Part shown: positions 15,061 through 23,331 of the stretch, one piece after another
Layout of the letters: every line of letters starts with the position of its first letter
Numbering within the stretch: position 1 is the first letter of the stretch
DNA from: DATDCY01 sp964513745
GTDB taxonomy: Bacteria; JAUVQV01; DATDCY01
Length of the DNA: 39,951 bases
Reading direction: 5' to 3'
NCBI GenBank assembly: GCA_964513745.1
Contig: CAZEOK010000013.1
Span: 1 to 39,951 of the forward strand
The notes under the pieces: model-generated
Seen by the model: only the letters and a program-made list of their open reading frames with translations
What the model was told of the DNA's origin: nothing
Database searches by the model: none
Position numbers and translations under genes: made by a program

Positions 15061-15169
15061 CTGAGGGTAGGGGAAGGGAGAGAAATGCGTCCCCTTGTCG
15101 ACGTGCTGCCCGAGTCGAGCGGGAGCGGGTTTTGTCGGGGAAAAGCCCTCCCCAGCGACCCGGGCTGAT

Positions 15170-17650
15170 TTACTTCGCCTGCGCCGGTTCCACCTTCCAG
15201 ATCCCCTTGGCATATTCGTCCACCGTGCGGTCGATCGAGAACCTTCCCATGCGCGCGACATTGAGGATCGCTCGCCGCGCCCACTCGCGCGGGGTCCGGT
15301 AGAGCGTGTCCACGCGGCTCTGGGCCTCAAGATAGCTCTCGAAGTCGGCCAGCACGAGGAACGGGTCGCAGCCGCGGGTCAGCGAGTCGACGATCGGTCG
15401 GAAGAGCTCCGGCTCGTGCGGCGCGAAGAAGCCGCCGGCGATCATGTCGACGGCCTGGCGCAGCTCATCGTTCGCGCTGTAATGCACGCACGGGTCGTAG
15501 CCGCTGCGGCGCCGCTCGAGCACCTCCGCGGCGGTGAGCCCGAAGATGAAAATGTTCTCCTCGCCGACGGCCTCGCGGATCTCGATGGTCGCGCCATCGA
15601 GCGTGCCGATCGTCAACGCGCCGTTGAGGGCGAGCTTCATGTTGCCCGTGCCGGAGGCCTCCATGCCCGCGGTCGAGATCTGCTCGGAGAGGTCGGCCGC
15701 GGGGATGATGTCGCAGGCGGTGCTGACGTCGTAGTTCGGAATGAAGACGACCTTGAGCCGCCCGCCGACGACCGGGTCGTTGTCGACGACGTCGGCGACC
15801 TCGTGGATGAGCTTGATGATCAGCTTGGCCAGCATGTAGCTCGGCGCGGCCTTGCCGGCGAAGATCACCGTGCGCGGCACGACGTCGCTCCCGGGATTGG
15901 CGCGGAGGCGGTTGTAGCGCGCGATCACGCCCAGCAGGTTCAGCAGCTGGCGCTTGTACTCGTGAATGCGCTTGATCTGCACGTCGAAGAGCGAGGCCGG
16001 GTCGATGGTCGTGCCGAGGTGCTGGCGCACCAGCCCCGCGAAGCGCTCCTTGTTGGCGCGCTTGACGGCGAGAAATTCCTGCTGGAAACCCGCGTCGTCG
16101 GCAAGGGGCTCGAGGCCGCGCAAACAGTCGAGATCGGTGACCCACGAGCAGCTCGTACGCGAGGCGATCGCCGCTGCCAGCCGCGGGTTCGCCTCGTTGA
16201 GCCAGCGCCGCGGCGTGATGCCGTTGGTGATGTTCGAGATCCGCCCCGGGAAGAGCCGCTCGAAATCCGCGAACAGGGTGCTGCGCATCAGGTCGGTGTG
16301 CAGCGCGGAGACGCCGTTGACGGCGTGGCTTCCCACCAGCGCGAGGTGGGACATGCGCACCCGGCGCCCGTCGGTCTCGTCGACCAGCGAGATGCGCCGC
16401 GCCAGGTCGGCGTCCCCGGGGTGGAGGTGACGCACGTCGGTCAGGAAGCGGTGATTGATCTGGTAGATGATCTGCAGGTGCCGCGGCAGCATGCTCTCGA
16501 AGAAGCTCACCGGCCAGGTTTCGAGCGCCTCGGGCAGCAGCGTGTGGTTGGTGTAGCTGAAGACCCGCGCGCTGATTCCCCAGGCCCGGTCCCAGTCGAG
16601 GCCATGGTCGTCCAGCAGGATGCGCATCAGCTCCGGGATCGCCAGCGCGGGGTGGGTGTCGTTGAGCTGGATGGCGACGTGCTCGGGCAGTTCGTCGCAG
16701 GCGGCGTGCTGCTTGAGGTAGCGCCAGAGGATGTCCTGGAGCGAGGCGCTCACGAAGAAGTACTCCTGCTGGAATCGCAGTTCACGCCCCATCGCGGTGG
16801 TGTCGCTCGGGTAGAGCACGCGCGTGAGGTTTTCGGAGTGGATCTTCTCCTGCACGGCGCGGATGTAGTTGCCTTCGTTGAAGGAGAGCAGGTCCATCTC
16901 GCGGGTGGCCTTGGCCGACCAGAGGCGCATGTTGTTCACCGTGCCGGTGCCGAAGCCGGGGATCGGCGTGTCGTAGGCCATCGCCATGACCTGCTCGGCC
17001 GCGCGCCAGTCGTAGCGCAGCCGCCCGTCGCGCTCGCGGTATTCAACGACGCTGCCGCCGAACCGCACCGGGTAAAGCCGTTCGGGACGCGGGAACTCCC
17101 AGGGGTTGCCGTAGCGCAGCCAGTGCTCGAGATGCTCGACCTGGAATCCTTGCTCAATCTTCTGGTAGAACATCCCGTACTCGTAGCGGATGCCGTAGCC
17201 GTAACCGGGCAGCCCGAGGGTGGCCATCCCGTCGAGGATGCAGGCGGCAAGCCTCCCGAGCCCGCCGTTGCCGAGCGCGGCCTCCGCTTCCTGGCCCGCC
17301 AGGCGCTCGTAGTCCAGGCCGAGGGAGGCGAGCGCCGTGCGGCAGGCGTCCATCATGCCCGTGTTCAGCAGGTTGTTGGTCAGCGAGCGGCCGATCAGGA
17401 ACTCCATCGAGAGGTAGTAGACCCGCTTGGCGTCCTGCTCGTAGTAGCGGCGCATCGTTTCCATCCAGCGCTCGATGAGCCGGTCGCGCACGGCGAGCAC
17501 GAGGGCGTGGAAGAAATCGCGGTCGGTCGCGGTGTACTGGTCCTTGGCGACGGTATAGACCAGGTGGTTGACGATCGAGCGCCGCAGCGCCTCGGCGCTC
17601 TCTCCGGGTTGATCGTAGCTGTCGAAGGGGCTGCTGCCGTTCTGATCCAT
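15170..17650 (-). CDS. glgP: Glycogen/starch phosphorylase
   Basis: The 826-residue product is the normal length for the GT35 family. It releases glucose-1-phosphate from alpha-1,4-glucan using phosphate and pyridoxal phosphate. Landmarks are ALGNGGLGRLAACILDGMAT (about 124-143), GYGIRYEYGMF, the HINDTHPALAI-type motif read here as QLNDTHPALAIPELMR, TNHTLLPEALE, and the PLP region MEASGTGNMKLALNGALTIG followed by TLDGATIEI. The C-terminus has SYFEAQ-like helices ending in RTPREWARRAILN. The ATG follows GGAGGCGGACC. No other glycogen gene is adjacent, but pyruvate kinase lies 0.8 kb away on the opposite strand. Confidence 0.97.
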   Translation of the reverse strand: MDQNGSSPFDSYDQPGESAEALRRSIVNHLVYTVAKDQYTATDRDFFHALVLAVRDRLIERWMETMRRYYEQDAKRVYYLSMEFLIGRSLTNNLLNTGMMDACRTALASLGLDYERLAGQEAEAALGNGGLGRLAACILDGMATLGLPGYGYGIRYEYGMFYQKIEQGFQVEHLEHWLRYGNPWEFPRPERLYPVRFGGSVVEYRERDGRLRYDWRAAEQVMAMAYDTPIPGFGTGTVNNMRLWSAKATREMDLLSFNEGNYIRAVQEKIHSENLTRVLYPSDTTAMGRELRFQQEYFFVSASLQDILWRYLKQHAACDELPEHVAIQLNDTHPALAIPELMRILLDDHGLDWDRAWGISARVFSYTNHTLLPEALETWPVSFFESMLPRHLQIIYQINHRFLTDVRHLHPGDADLARRISLVDETDGRRVRMSHLALVGSHAVNGVSALHTDLMRSTLFADFERLFPGRISNITNGITPRRWLNEANPRLAAAIASRTSCSWVTDLDCLRGLEPLADDAGFQQEFLAVKRANKERFAGLVRQHLGTTIDPASLFDVQIKRIHEYKRQLLNLLGVIARYNRLRANPGSDVVPRTVIFAGKAAPSYMLAKLIIKLIHEVADVVDNDPVVGGRLKVVFIPNYDVSTACDIIPAADLSEQISTAGMEASGTGNMKLALNGALTIGTLDGATIEIREAVGEENIFIFGLTAAEVLERRRSGYDPCVHYSANDELRQAVDMIAGGFFAPHEPELFRPIVDSLTRGCDPFLVLADFESYLEAQSRVDTLYRTPREWARRAILNVARMGRFSIDRTVDEYAKGIWKVEPAQAK

Positions 17651-17871
17651 GGTCCGCCTCCACGATGCTTTTTTTTATTCTACACCCCCGGCCATCCCTC
17701 CGGCGGGTAGGCCGAAAAAAAGTCTGGACACGGGCGAAGAGAGGGAGTATGGTTCCGGAACAGTAGCCTACAGTTGCTCAATCCCCAATTGTCGGCACAA
17801 CAGGTGCACCGAGGCCCAGCAAGGCGTCGCGTGCGTTATGACACGGGATTGGTGGGAAGGGAAGGAAGAGT

Positions 17872-18075
17872 ATGGCGCGTGGCACAGTGAAGTGGTTCAA
17901 CGATCAGAAGGGCTTCGGGTTCATCAGCCTCGACGACGGCTCCAAGGGCGTCTTCGTGCATCGCGCGGCGCTCCAGGGTTCGGGCTTCAAGAGCCTGAGC
18001 GAGGGTCAGGCCGTGGAGTTCGATATCGTTCAGGGTCAGAAGGGCCCGGCTGCGGCCAACGTCCGCCCGGTCTAG
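17872..18075 (+). CDS. Cold-shock protein, CspA family
   Basis: The 67-residue product is a single cold-shock domain. RNP1 is KGFGFI (13-18) and RNP2 is VFVHRAAL (27-34). The start MARGTVKWFN is typical. It binds single-stranded RNA/DNA as an RNA chaperone. ATG 17872 is preceded by GGGAAGGGAAGGAAGAGT. The 221 bases upstream separate it from the divergent glycogen phosphorylase gene and probably hold a long 5' leader, common for csp genes, though I see no cold-box I can defend. A strong terminator at 18094-18132 ends its transcript. Confidence 0.96.
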   Translation: MARGTVKWFNDQKGFGFISLDDGSKGVFVHRAALQGSGFKSLSEGQAVEFDIVQGQKGPAAANVRPV

Positions 18076-18093
18076 TCGTTCACGACGCGTCGG

Positions 18094-18132
18094 CGGCCCC
18101 CCTCCCGTACGGGAGCGGGGGCCGTCGGCTTT
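18094..18132 (+). terminator. Intrinsic terminator after csp
   Basis: The stem is CGGCCCCC (18094-18101) with GGGGGCCG (18117-18124), continued by CTCCC/GGGAG around loop GTAC, with one bulged C at 18116. TCGGCTTTT follows. It lies 19 bases after the csp stop codon. Confidence 0.8.
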
Positions 18133-18189
18133 TCACGCCCCCGCCGTCCCTCCCGTCCCCCGCCCGGCGGGCCCTGAAAGGATGTGACC

Positions 18190-18414
18190 ATGGCGAAGAA
18201 GCAACGACCATCGTTCCAGAAGCGACAGAAGGAAATGTCCCGCCAGCAGAAGCAGAAGGAGAAGGAGGCGCGCCGCGTCGAGCGCAAGCTCATGAAGGAG
18301 GCCGGCACGCTGCCGGAGGAAAACCTGGAGGTGCTCGATGGCCCCCGCGATCCCTACGCCGACGAGGACGGCGGAGAGCCGGGCCCGGTCGACGGCCCCT
18401 CCGAGCGGGGTTGA
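18190..18414 (+). CDS. Small Lys/Glu-rich protein
   Basis: The product is 74 residues starting AKKQRPSFQKRQKEMSRQQK after Met. Residues 5-40 are an extremely charged helix, likely coiled coil and basic enough to touch RNA or ribosomes. The tail is acidic and Pro/Gly-rich (LDGPRDPYADEDGGEPGPVD). Such proteins are common next to csp genes in deltaproteobacteria, but I know no function. ATG 18190 follows AAGGATGTGACC; a GTG two codons upstream is less likely. It ends 25 bases before the pyruvate kinase start, so the two may form one transcript. Confidence 0.72.
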   Translation: MAKKQRPSFQKRQKEMSRQQKQKEKEARRVERKLMKEAGTLPEENLEVLDGPRDPYADEDGGEPGPVDGPSERG

Positions 18415-18439
18415 GACGCACCCTGTTCATGCGCAGGCC

Positions 18440-19882
18440 GTGATCCGGACCAAGATAGTCGCGACGCTCGGCCCGGCCACGGACGAGCCGGGGGTCATCG
18501 AACGGATGATCCTCGCCGGCCTGGACGTCGCGCGCCTGAACTTCTCGCACGACAGCGCCGAACGCCACCGTGCCCGGGTTGCCGTCGTCCGTGAGCGCGC
18601 CGAGGCGCTCGGGCGCCACGTCGGCGTCGTCGTCGACCTTCAGGGGCCGAAAATCCGCATCGAGGGCTTCCGGGATGGCCGTGTGCAGCTCGAGGACGGC
18701 GCGCCATTCACGCTGGATGCCGCCTGCCCCCGGGACGCCGGCACCCGAGATCGCGTGGGATTCACCTACCCGGATCTGCCGCGGGACGTCATCCCCGGCG
18801 ACAGGCTCCTGCTCGACGACGGTCGGATCGCGCTGCGCGTCGACGCGATCGCAGGCGGTGAGATCCGCTGCACCATCACGACGGGGGGGGAACTCTCCGG
18901 ATCGAAGGGGATCAACCGGCAGGGCGGCGGCCTGTCGGCGCCGTCGCTGACCGACAAGGACCGTCGGGACATCGTCACCGCCGCCGAACTGGAGGCGGAC
19001 TACATCGCCGTCTCCTTCCCGCGCTCGGCCGCCGACATCGAGGAGGCCCGCGGGCTGTTCCGGGCCGCGGGCGGCCGTGGCGGGATCATCGCGAAACTCG
19101 AGCGCGCCGAGGTGCTCACCGACCTGAAGTCCTTCATCCTCGCGGCAGACGCCGTGATGATCGCGCGCGGCGACCTGGGCGTCGAGATCGGGGACGCGGC
19201 GCTGCCCCCCGTCCAGAAGCGCGCCATCCGGCTGTGCCGGGCGCTCAACCGCGCGGTGATCACCGCGACCCAGATGATGGAGTCGATGATCGAGAACGCG
19301 ATCCCCACGCGGGCCGAGGTCTTCGACGTCGCCAATGCCGTGCTTGACGGCACTGACGCGGTGATGCTCTCGGCGGAGACGGCGGCCGGAAGGCACCCCG
19401 TCGAGGTCATCGAGGCCGCCGACCGCATCTGCCGCGAGGCCGAGAAGCAGCGCGTTGCCCGCACTTCCCGGCATCGGATCGACTCGCGCTTCACGCGCAT
19501 CGACGAGGCGGTCGCGATGGCCACCATGTACACCGCCAACCACCTGGGCGTGAAGGCGATCGCGGCGCTCACCGAGTCCGGGTCGACGCCGCTGTGGATG
19601 TCGCGGATCAGCTCCGGGATGCCGATCTATGCGCTGAGCGCCCACCGCGCCACGCTGCGCAAGGTGACGCTGTATCGCGGGGTTCACCCGGTGTTCTTCG
19701 CGCCGAACACCACCTCGCACCACCGGGTCAACAAGGCGGCGGTGGACGAGTTGCTGCGGCTCGGGGCGGTGGGCGAAGCCGACCTGGTGATCATCACCAA
19801 GGGCGACCTGCTCGGCGTGCACGGCGGGACCAACGCGATGAAGATCGTCCGCGTCGGCGACCTCGTCGTTCCGCAGGACTAG
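18440..19882 (+). CDS. pyk: Pyruvate kinase
   Basis: The product is 480 residues from a GTG at 18440, chosen because the family begins R-T-K-I-V-A-T-L-G-P right there; upstream in-frame codons would overlap the previous gene and read as low-complexity sequence. It converts phosphoenolpyruvate and ADP to pyruvate and ATP. Landmarks are ARLNFSHDSAERH, VVVDLQGPKIRIEGF, the catalytic-lysine region GGIIAKLERAEVL, ARGDLGVEIG, the signature ITATQMMESMIENAIPTRAE, and DVANAVLDGTDAVMLSAETA. The C-terminal allosteric domain is present (VKAIAALTESGSTPLWMSRI). Length is normal for the family. Confidence 0.96.
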   Translation: MIRTKIVATLGPATDEPGVIERMILAGLDVARLNFSHDSAERHRARVAVVRERAEALGRHVGVVVDLQGPKIRIEGFRDGRVQLEDGAPFTLDAACPRDAGTRDRVGFTYPDLPRDVIPGDRLLLDDGRIALRVDAIAGGEIRCTITTGGELSGSKGINRQGGGLSAPSLTDKDRRDIVTAAELEADYIAVSFPRSAADIEEARGLFRAAGGRGGIIAKLERAEVLTDLKSFILAADAVMIARGDLGVEIGDAALPPVQKRAIRLCRALNRAVITATQMMESMIENAIPTRAEVFDVANAVLDGTDAVMLSAETAAGRHPVEVIEAADRICREAEKQRVARTSRHRIDSRFTRIDEAVAMATMYTANHLGVKAIAALTESGSTPLWMSRISSGMPIYALSAHRATLRKVTLYRGVHPVFFAPNTTSHHRVNKAAVDELLRLGAVGEADLVIITKGDLLGVHGGTNAMKIVRVGDLVVPQD

Positions 19883-19982
19883 ATCCGCCAGAGCGGGCGT
19901 TTGCGCTTTCCCGTTCTCATCCCTCCCGCGCTGCCCTGCCGTGAAGCCCGGGCCGGGCGGCCGCAAACGACGCGCATCCCGA

Positions 19983-21305
19983 TCAATAGCTGGCGGGTCC
20001 CGACCGTTGCCTGCCGCTTTGCCCCGGGACGCCGACTCCCACGTGCCCCCCCGCCACCGGGTCTTTGTCGCCGCCGCCGCTCATGACGCTTGCGACCTGA
20101 TCGTAGAGACCGGTGACCGTCGCGACGAGTACTTTGGCCAAGGCGTACGGGATGCTGAAAGCAGCAGACACCGGCGAAGCTATGGCATCGAGGATGTCCA
20201 CCGACGCACGCTGCTTGTCGGCCATGCTCGTGTTCGGATTCTGGAGTTCCATCGCGGCCTGTCCCGCCTTCATCCAGGTATTGAACTTGTCCGCCTTGTC
20301 CGCGATATCGCCGACCGACGTCTGCGAAAGCGTGTTCACGAGCGTGTCCTTCGCGACGTCCTGCGCCGCATCGTCCCCGGGCTTGCTGAGAAAGGAAAGT
20401 TGCGTGGGCCCGGCGGGAGCGTCCTCGCGGAAAGAGGGGATCTCCGGCGATAGGGAGGCCATCAGCACCGTTCTCGGCGGCCGGCGGTCTGTGCCCTGGG
20501 GTTTACGTCGAATGGCGTCGAGCGGCCCGACGAGGATGTAGCCGGTGTTCTTCACGCTCAAGACCTGCTCGCGCCCATCGGGGGTGAGCGGGGCCGGGAA
20601 GGTGATCGTCACGGACTTGAAGGGGTAGGCCTTGATCTCGGGGTACTTGGGGTGCGGGACGAAGACCGAGTCTCCGTAGTACTCGTATTCGATCCGCAGG
20701 CCGTTCGCGGCGTTGATAACGGAGCGCGGACGGCCGAGTTCGTCGTTGACGTTGCGAATAGGCTCCGGCCGGTAGAACTCAACGCGGGCGCCGCTGTAAC
20801 TGCTGGGGAGGTATCGCACATAGTACCCTTCCGGCACCCTCACCCACTGCCCCGGGGGGATGGAGCGGTCCCCTTTTGCCGGGGGCGGGTCGCCGGTCAG
20901 CACCGCCGCCTTCTCCAGATCCTCGAAGGAGACGGCGCCCCGGGTGAAGGCATTGAACTGATCGAGGAACTTCTGCTGGAGGTTGACGAGTTCCCGGACT
21001 TCGGGTGGCAGATTAGATTCCAGGAGCGTGAGCAGCGAGCCCGTCCGTTTTCGTTGCTCGATCCGGGCCCTGAGGGCCACGAGCTGCTCGGGCTTCAGCA
21101 GTTGGGTCGCGCGCGGGTGTTTCAGAACATAGTCGAAGTTCTGCGAGGCGATGGCCCAGATGAGCGTCTGCACCTCGCGGCTGGGGACGCTTTTCCGTTC
21201 TCCTTCGAGGAACACCTGTTCGAACAGCGCGGCGTCTCGACCCTTGAGCGGCGCGATCAGGTAGCCTGGGCCCCCCGACCGGGGGCCATACGTCGCCGGG
21301 CTCAT
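19983..21305 (-). CDS. C-terminal part of a UGA-interrupted secreted protein
   Basis: The 440 residues are in the same frame as, and immediately downstream of, the ORF ending at 21306; only one UGA codon separates them. The start ATG at 21305 has no ribosome binding site of its own, and the sequence begins inside what looks like a continuous domain (SPATYGPRSGGPGYLIAPLK). The chain continues with REVQTLIWAIASQNFDYVL, a helical region, an aromatic beta-rich middle (VPEGYYVRYLPSSYSGARV, then FYRPEPIRNVNDELGRPRSV) and a helical C-terminal segment. I read it as residues 116-555 of one protein whose codon 115 is UGA, either selenocysteine or a recent nonsense mutation. The function of the family is unknown to me. 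Confidence 0.75.
   Translation of the reverse strand: MSPATYGPRSGGPGYLIAPLKGRDAALFEQVFLEGERKSVPSREVQTLIWAIASQNFDYVLKHPRATQLLKPEQLVALRARIEQRKRTGSLLTLLESNLPPEVRELVNLQQKFLDQFNAFTRGAVSFEDLEKAAVLTGDPPPAKGDRSIPPGQWVRVPEGYYVRYLPSSYSGARVEFYRPEPIRNVNDELGRPRSVINAANGLRIEYEYYGDSVFVPHPKYPEIKAYPFKSVTITFPAPLTPDGREQVLSVKNTGYILVGPLDAIRRKPQGTDRRPPRTVLMASLSPEIPSFREDAPAGPTQLSFLSKPGDDAAQDVAKDTLVNTLSQTSVGDIADKADKFNTWMKAGQAAMELQNPNTSMADKQRASVDILDAIASPVSAAFSIPYALAKVLVATVTGLYDQVASVMSGGGDKDPVAGGHVGVGVPGQSGRQRSGPASY
21263..21302 (-). promoter_or_regulatory. SECIS-like hairpin after in-frame UGA
   Basis: In the mRNA, UGA at 21308-21306 is followed after 25 nt by GGUC as the apical loop of a hairpin: GGCCCCC, GGUC, GGGGGGCC (21287-21269), with one bulged G. 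An outer stem AGCC/GGCU spans 21302-21263. A GGUC apical loop is also what the E. coli fdhF SECIS uses, and the distance lies within the range known for bacterial SECIS elements. The region encodes a Gly/Pro-rich turn, so part of the GC content is coding-driven. Confidence 0.5.
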
Positions 21306-21650
21306 TCAATAGCAGGTGACGTTCTTAAAATAATATCCGGGCTTGAGAATCCTGTGGCCTGCCGCGTCAAGCGGCAGCGATTCGAACGGCGCGGGGTTTC
21401 CCTGCTTCACGAGGTAGGTCTCGTTTACGTACGGGGCTTCGGGATAGGCGTCCGAGAGATTGGTGCTGAGCGCCTGATCGTCGAAGAGACTGCGGGTGGT
21501 GCTCGGCATGGCGGTGAGGATCTTTTTCTCGAAGAACTGGAACTGGGCAACCTGTATCTCGTCCGCGGTGGCCTTCAGAGCGAGAGCGTCCTGACTCCAA
21601 GCGAAAAGCACGAGCAATCCGATTGCAGTGGCCTGCACTAGACTCATCAT
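21306..21650 (-). CDS. N-terminal part of the UGA-interrupted secreted protein
   Basis: The product is 114 residues from ATG 21650 (or the next codon, also ATG), behind GGGAGGGGGGGGCG. A signal peptide (SLVQATAIGLLVLFAWSQDA, then LAL) targets it out of the cytoplasm. The mature part runs QVAQFQFFEKKILTAMP and later GHRILKPGYYFKNVTCY, then UGA at 21306-21308. The next codon is the ATG of the downstream 440-residue frame, and the sequence reads smoothly across the stop: CY-UGA-MSPATYGP. If UGA is selenocysteine the motif is Cys-Tyr-Sec and the whole protein is 555 residues. As a stand-alone 114-residue protein it would end in the middle of a conserved-looking region. Confidence 0.78.
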   Translation of the reverse strand: MMSLVQATAIGLLVLFAWSQDALALKATADEIQVAQFQFFEKKILTAMPSTTRSLFDDQALSTNLSDAYPEAPYVNETYLVKQGNPAPFESLPLDAAGHRILKPGYYFKNVTCY

Positions 21651-21744
21651 CGCCCCCCCCTCCCAGAATCCTGGTTCGTCCAGCCCCTCGCGCTGCCTGG
21701 TGAACTCCTCCGCCGTTTCAGGCGCATCCTCGTGATGGCGGCAT

Positions 21745-21900
21745 CACTTCGGTACCTTAGCAATAATGGTTGATAATTGGAAGATGCTGAATAATTATTA
21801 GATTACGGGACGTTCAACGATTGTTGAAATTTCATTATAAAGACTATTGACTTATGGACTAATAAAACAATAAGGTTCATATGTAATATATGTATGATTT
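21745..21900. other. AT-rich intergenic stretch
   Basis: Within the 371-base gap 21651-22021 this segment is strongly AT-rich, unlike everything around it. It holds a TTGACT at 21848 with a weak TAAGGT 18 bases on, pointing to the plus strand, and a short palindrome CATATGTAATATATGTATG. It may be a promoter for the decayed gene at 22022 or a scar of transfer. I see no gene in it. Confidence 0.4.
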
Positions 21901-22021
21901 TCGTGTGGCTGTTCTGTGAGGAAGTGGTGTGTCGATACGGCGTAGACATGGGGTGGTCCATACACCGGGAAATGTCCGAGTTTCACGAGATCCGCAAACT
22001 GAGACATCAGAGGAGGACGAC

Positions 22022-22256
22022 GTGGATTCGAAAGGTGTCGATCTGCGTTCTTCCGCGAGATGCCGAAGGTTGGCGGGTTCGTCGAACCGCTGGTTTTCAT
22101 GACCGCCATGGGTGTCGTCGGCGGGATCATCCCGTACGCCGGCACCGTCCTGTCGCTGGCGATCACCGCGTACTACCTGGTCGTCCGAGCGTCGAGGTGC
22201 ACAAGAGCGCCGAGGAGTTGCAGATGGCGATGGAAAAGATGGGGAAGAAGCAGTAG
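22022..22256 (+). pseudogene. Yip1-like membrane protein remnant
   Basis: A GTG at 22022 follows a good ribosome binding site (AGAGGAGGACGAC) and reads VDSKGVDL. One base is then missing around 22045, after which the other frame gives FFREMPKVGGFVEPLVFMTA and MGVVGGIIPYAGTVLSLAIT, then AYYLVV. This is the look of the N-terminal half of Yip1-family membrane proteins (FFR-MP--GG-x-PL-F). Near 22185 the frame changes again, to EVHKSAEELQMAMEKMGKKQ and stop. Most of the expected membrane helices are missing, so this is a frameshifted, shortened relic. The following 180 bases (22257-22434) show no defensible gene. Confidence 0.5.
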
Positions 22257-22434
22257 ACGCCTGCAACGGCTTTTTCGGCCCAGGCGGACTGCGCTTCGAG
22301 AGAGACTCCCTTGAAAAGGCGCAAGAAAAACTGGCCGAAGAGGACGCGAAGTACCAGGCTTCTGGTGCGTTCGACAAGGACATCGCGGCATTTGATGTGA
22401 TGCTGACAGCCGAGAAGGATCGGGGTGAGGCCCG

Positions 22435-22841
22435 TCAGGCGCGGCACTCGGCGACGATCTCCTCCTCGGTCATGCGCTGCTTCAGGTCGCTCCAGTAGTT
22501 GAGCGAGCTGCCGATCAGGATCATCGAGATCAGACGCACCGCGTTGTCGAGCAGCTCCACCAGGTGAGCGCAGCCCCGCGGGCCGCCGACCCACCGGTGG
22601 ATCTCGCGCAGCACCCCGCGGTCGATGACCATGCCGGCGAGGCCGTCGACTACCTTCGAACAGCGGGTGAGGGGAGTCTTGCTCATCGAAGCCTTCGCGG
22701 ACTCGATCGTGCGGTCCGGGGTGCGCACGACCAGTTCGAGGTGCAGCGAGTGCTCCAGGTCGAGCAGGGAGCTGGTGACGAGGATGCGCCCGCGTCGATC
22801 TGCTTGACGTTCGAGTGGGTGCTGCGCTGAACGATGTCCAT
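22435..22841 (-). pseudogene. DUF2889-like gene with one frameshift
   Basis: From ATG 22841 the first 18 codons read DIVQRSTHSNVKQIDAG, then lose frame. In the next frame the reading continues ILVTSSLLDLEHSLHLELVV, RTPDRTIESAKASM, WVGGPRGCAHLVELL and ends with RMTEEEIVAEC before the stop at 22435. The GGPRGCAHLVELL motif is the hallmark of DUF2889, a family of unknown function frequent in Geobacter-like bacteria. Restoring one base at the GCGGGCGCATCC site near 22787 would give an uninterrupted protein of about 135 residues. Either a recent frameshift or a sequencing error explains it. Confidence 0.65.
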
Positions 22842-22929
22842 CTCGTTGCAGGCCGGGACGGCGGGACGGCTTGCATCCCGGGGCGCGAGGCCCTCGGAGG
22901 AGGGCTCTGCGCCCCCGGCCCGCCAGTGA

Positions 22930-23136
22930 CTACCTGGCAACCTTCTTCTTGACGGCCTTCACCGCCGACGCGGTCTTCTTTGCAACGGTCTTCTTCAACG
23001 CCGCGGCCTTCTTGGTGACCGTCTTCTTGACGGCGGTGGCTTTCTTCACGACCTTCTTCGCGGCGGACTTCTCGGCTTTGGCGACCTTCTTCACGACTTT
23101 CGCGACCGTCTTTTTCACATCTTTTTTCAGTGCCAT
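22930..23136 (-). CDS. Histone H1-like lysine/alanine-rich protein
   Basis: The product is 68 residues, almost only Lys, Ala, Val and Thr, built from repeats of the AVKKTVTKKAAALKKTVAKK type. This is the composition of eukaryotic H1 tails and of bacterial H1-like DNA-binding proteins (Hc1/AlgP-like). Binding to DNA through charge, with a nucleoid role, is the likely function; a regulatory role is speculative. The ATG at 23136 follows GGGAGGAACGATC. It is divergent from the glycosyltransferase gene. Low-complexity repeats can vary in number between strains. Confidence 0.78.
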   Translation of the reverse strand: MALKKDVKKTVAKVVKKVAKAEKSAAKKVVKKATAVKKTVTKKAAALKKTVAKKTASAVKAVKKKVAR

Positions 23137-23331
23137 GATCGTTCCTCCCTGGGTGTGGCGTTTCCAACCCGTGATACCATTGCCTGCAAAGAATTCTATC
23201 CGTCATCCGCAGCGCATTCCAGAGAATTCGGCGAAGCGATCCGCCCGCACGTCGCACGACGTTTCGGCAAGGCTGCGCCGCTCCGGCTGCAGACGCTGAC
23301 AAACATGAGCGAGGCGCATACAGTGGAGCGC

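Noticed and set aside
15095..17710. An 871-codon plus-strand ORF opposite glycogen phosphorylase
   Set aside because: It is an exact shadow of glgP, low in aromatic residues and without recognisable domains.
18290..19966. A 558-codon minus-strand ORF opposite pyruvate kinase
   Set aside because: It is antisense to a complete pyruvate kinase, with no domain features of its own.
19983..21305. Independent translation of the 440-codon ORF from the ATG after the UGA
   Set aside because: Kept as an alternative only: there is no ribosome binding site or signal peptide, and the sequence starts in the middle of a continuous-looking region. Termination-reinitiation remains possible.
22257..22434. A plus-strand coding fragment (GFFGPGGLRFERDSLEKAQ and following)
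   Set aside because: It reads protein-like but has no start, no ribosome binding site and no family I recognise; it may be leftover of the decayed Yip1 region.
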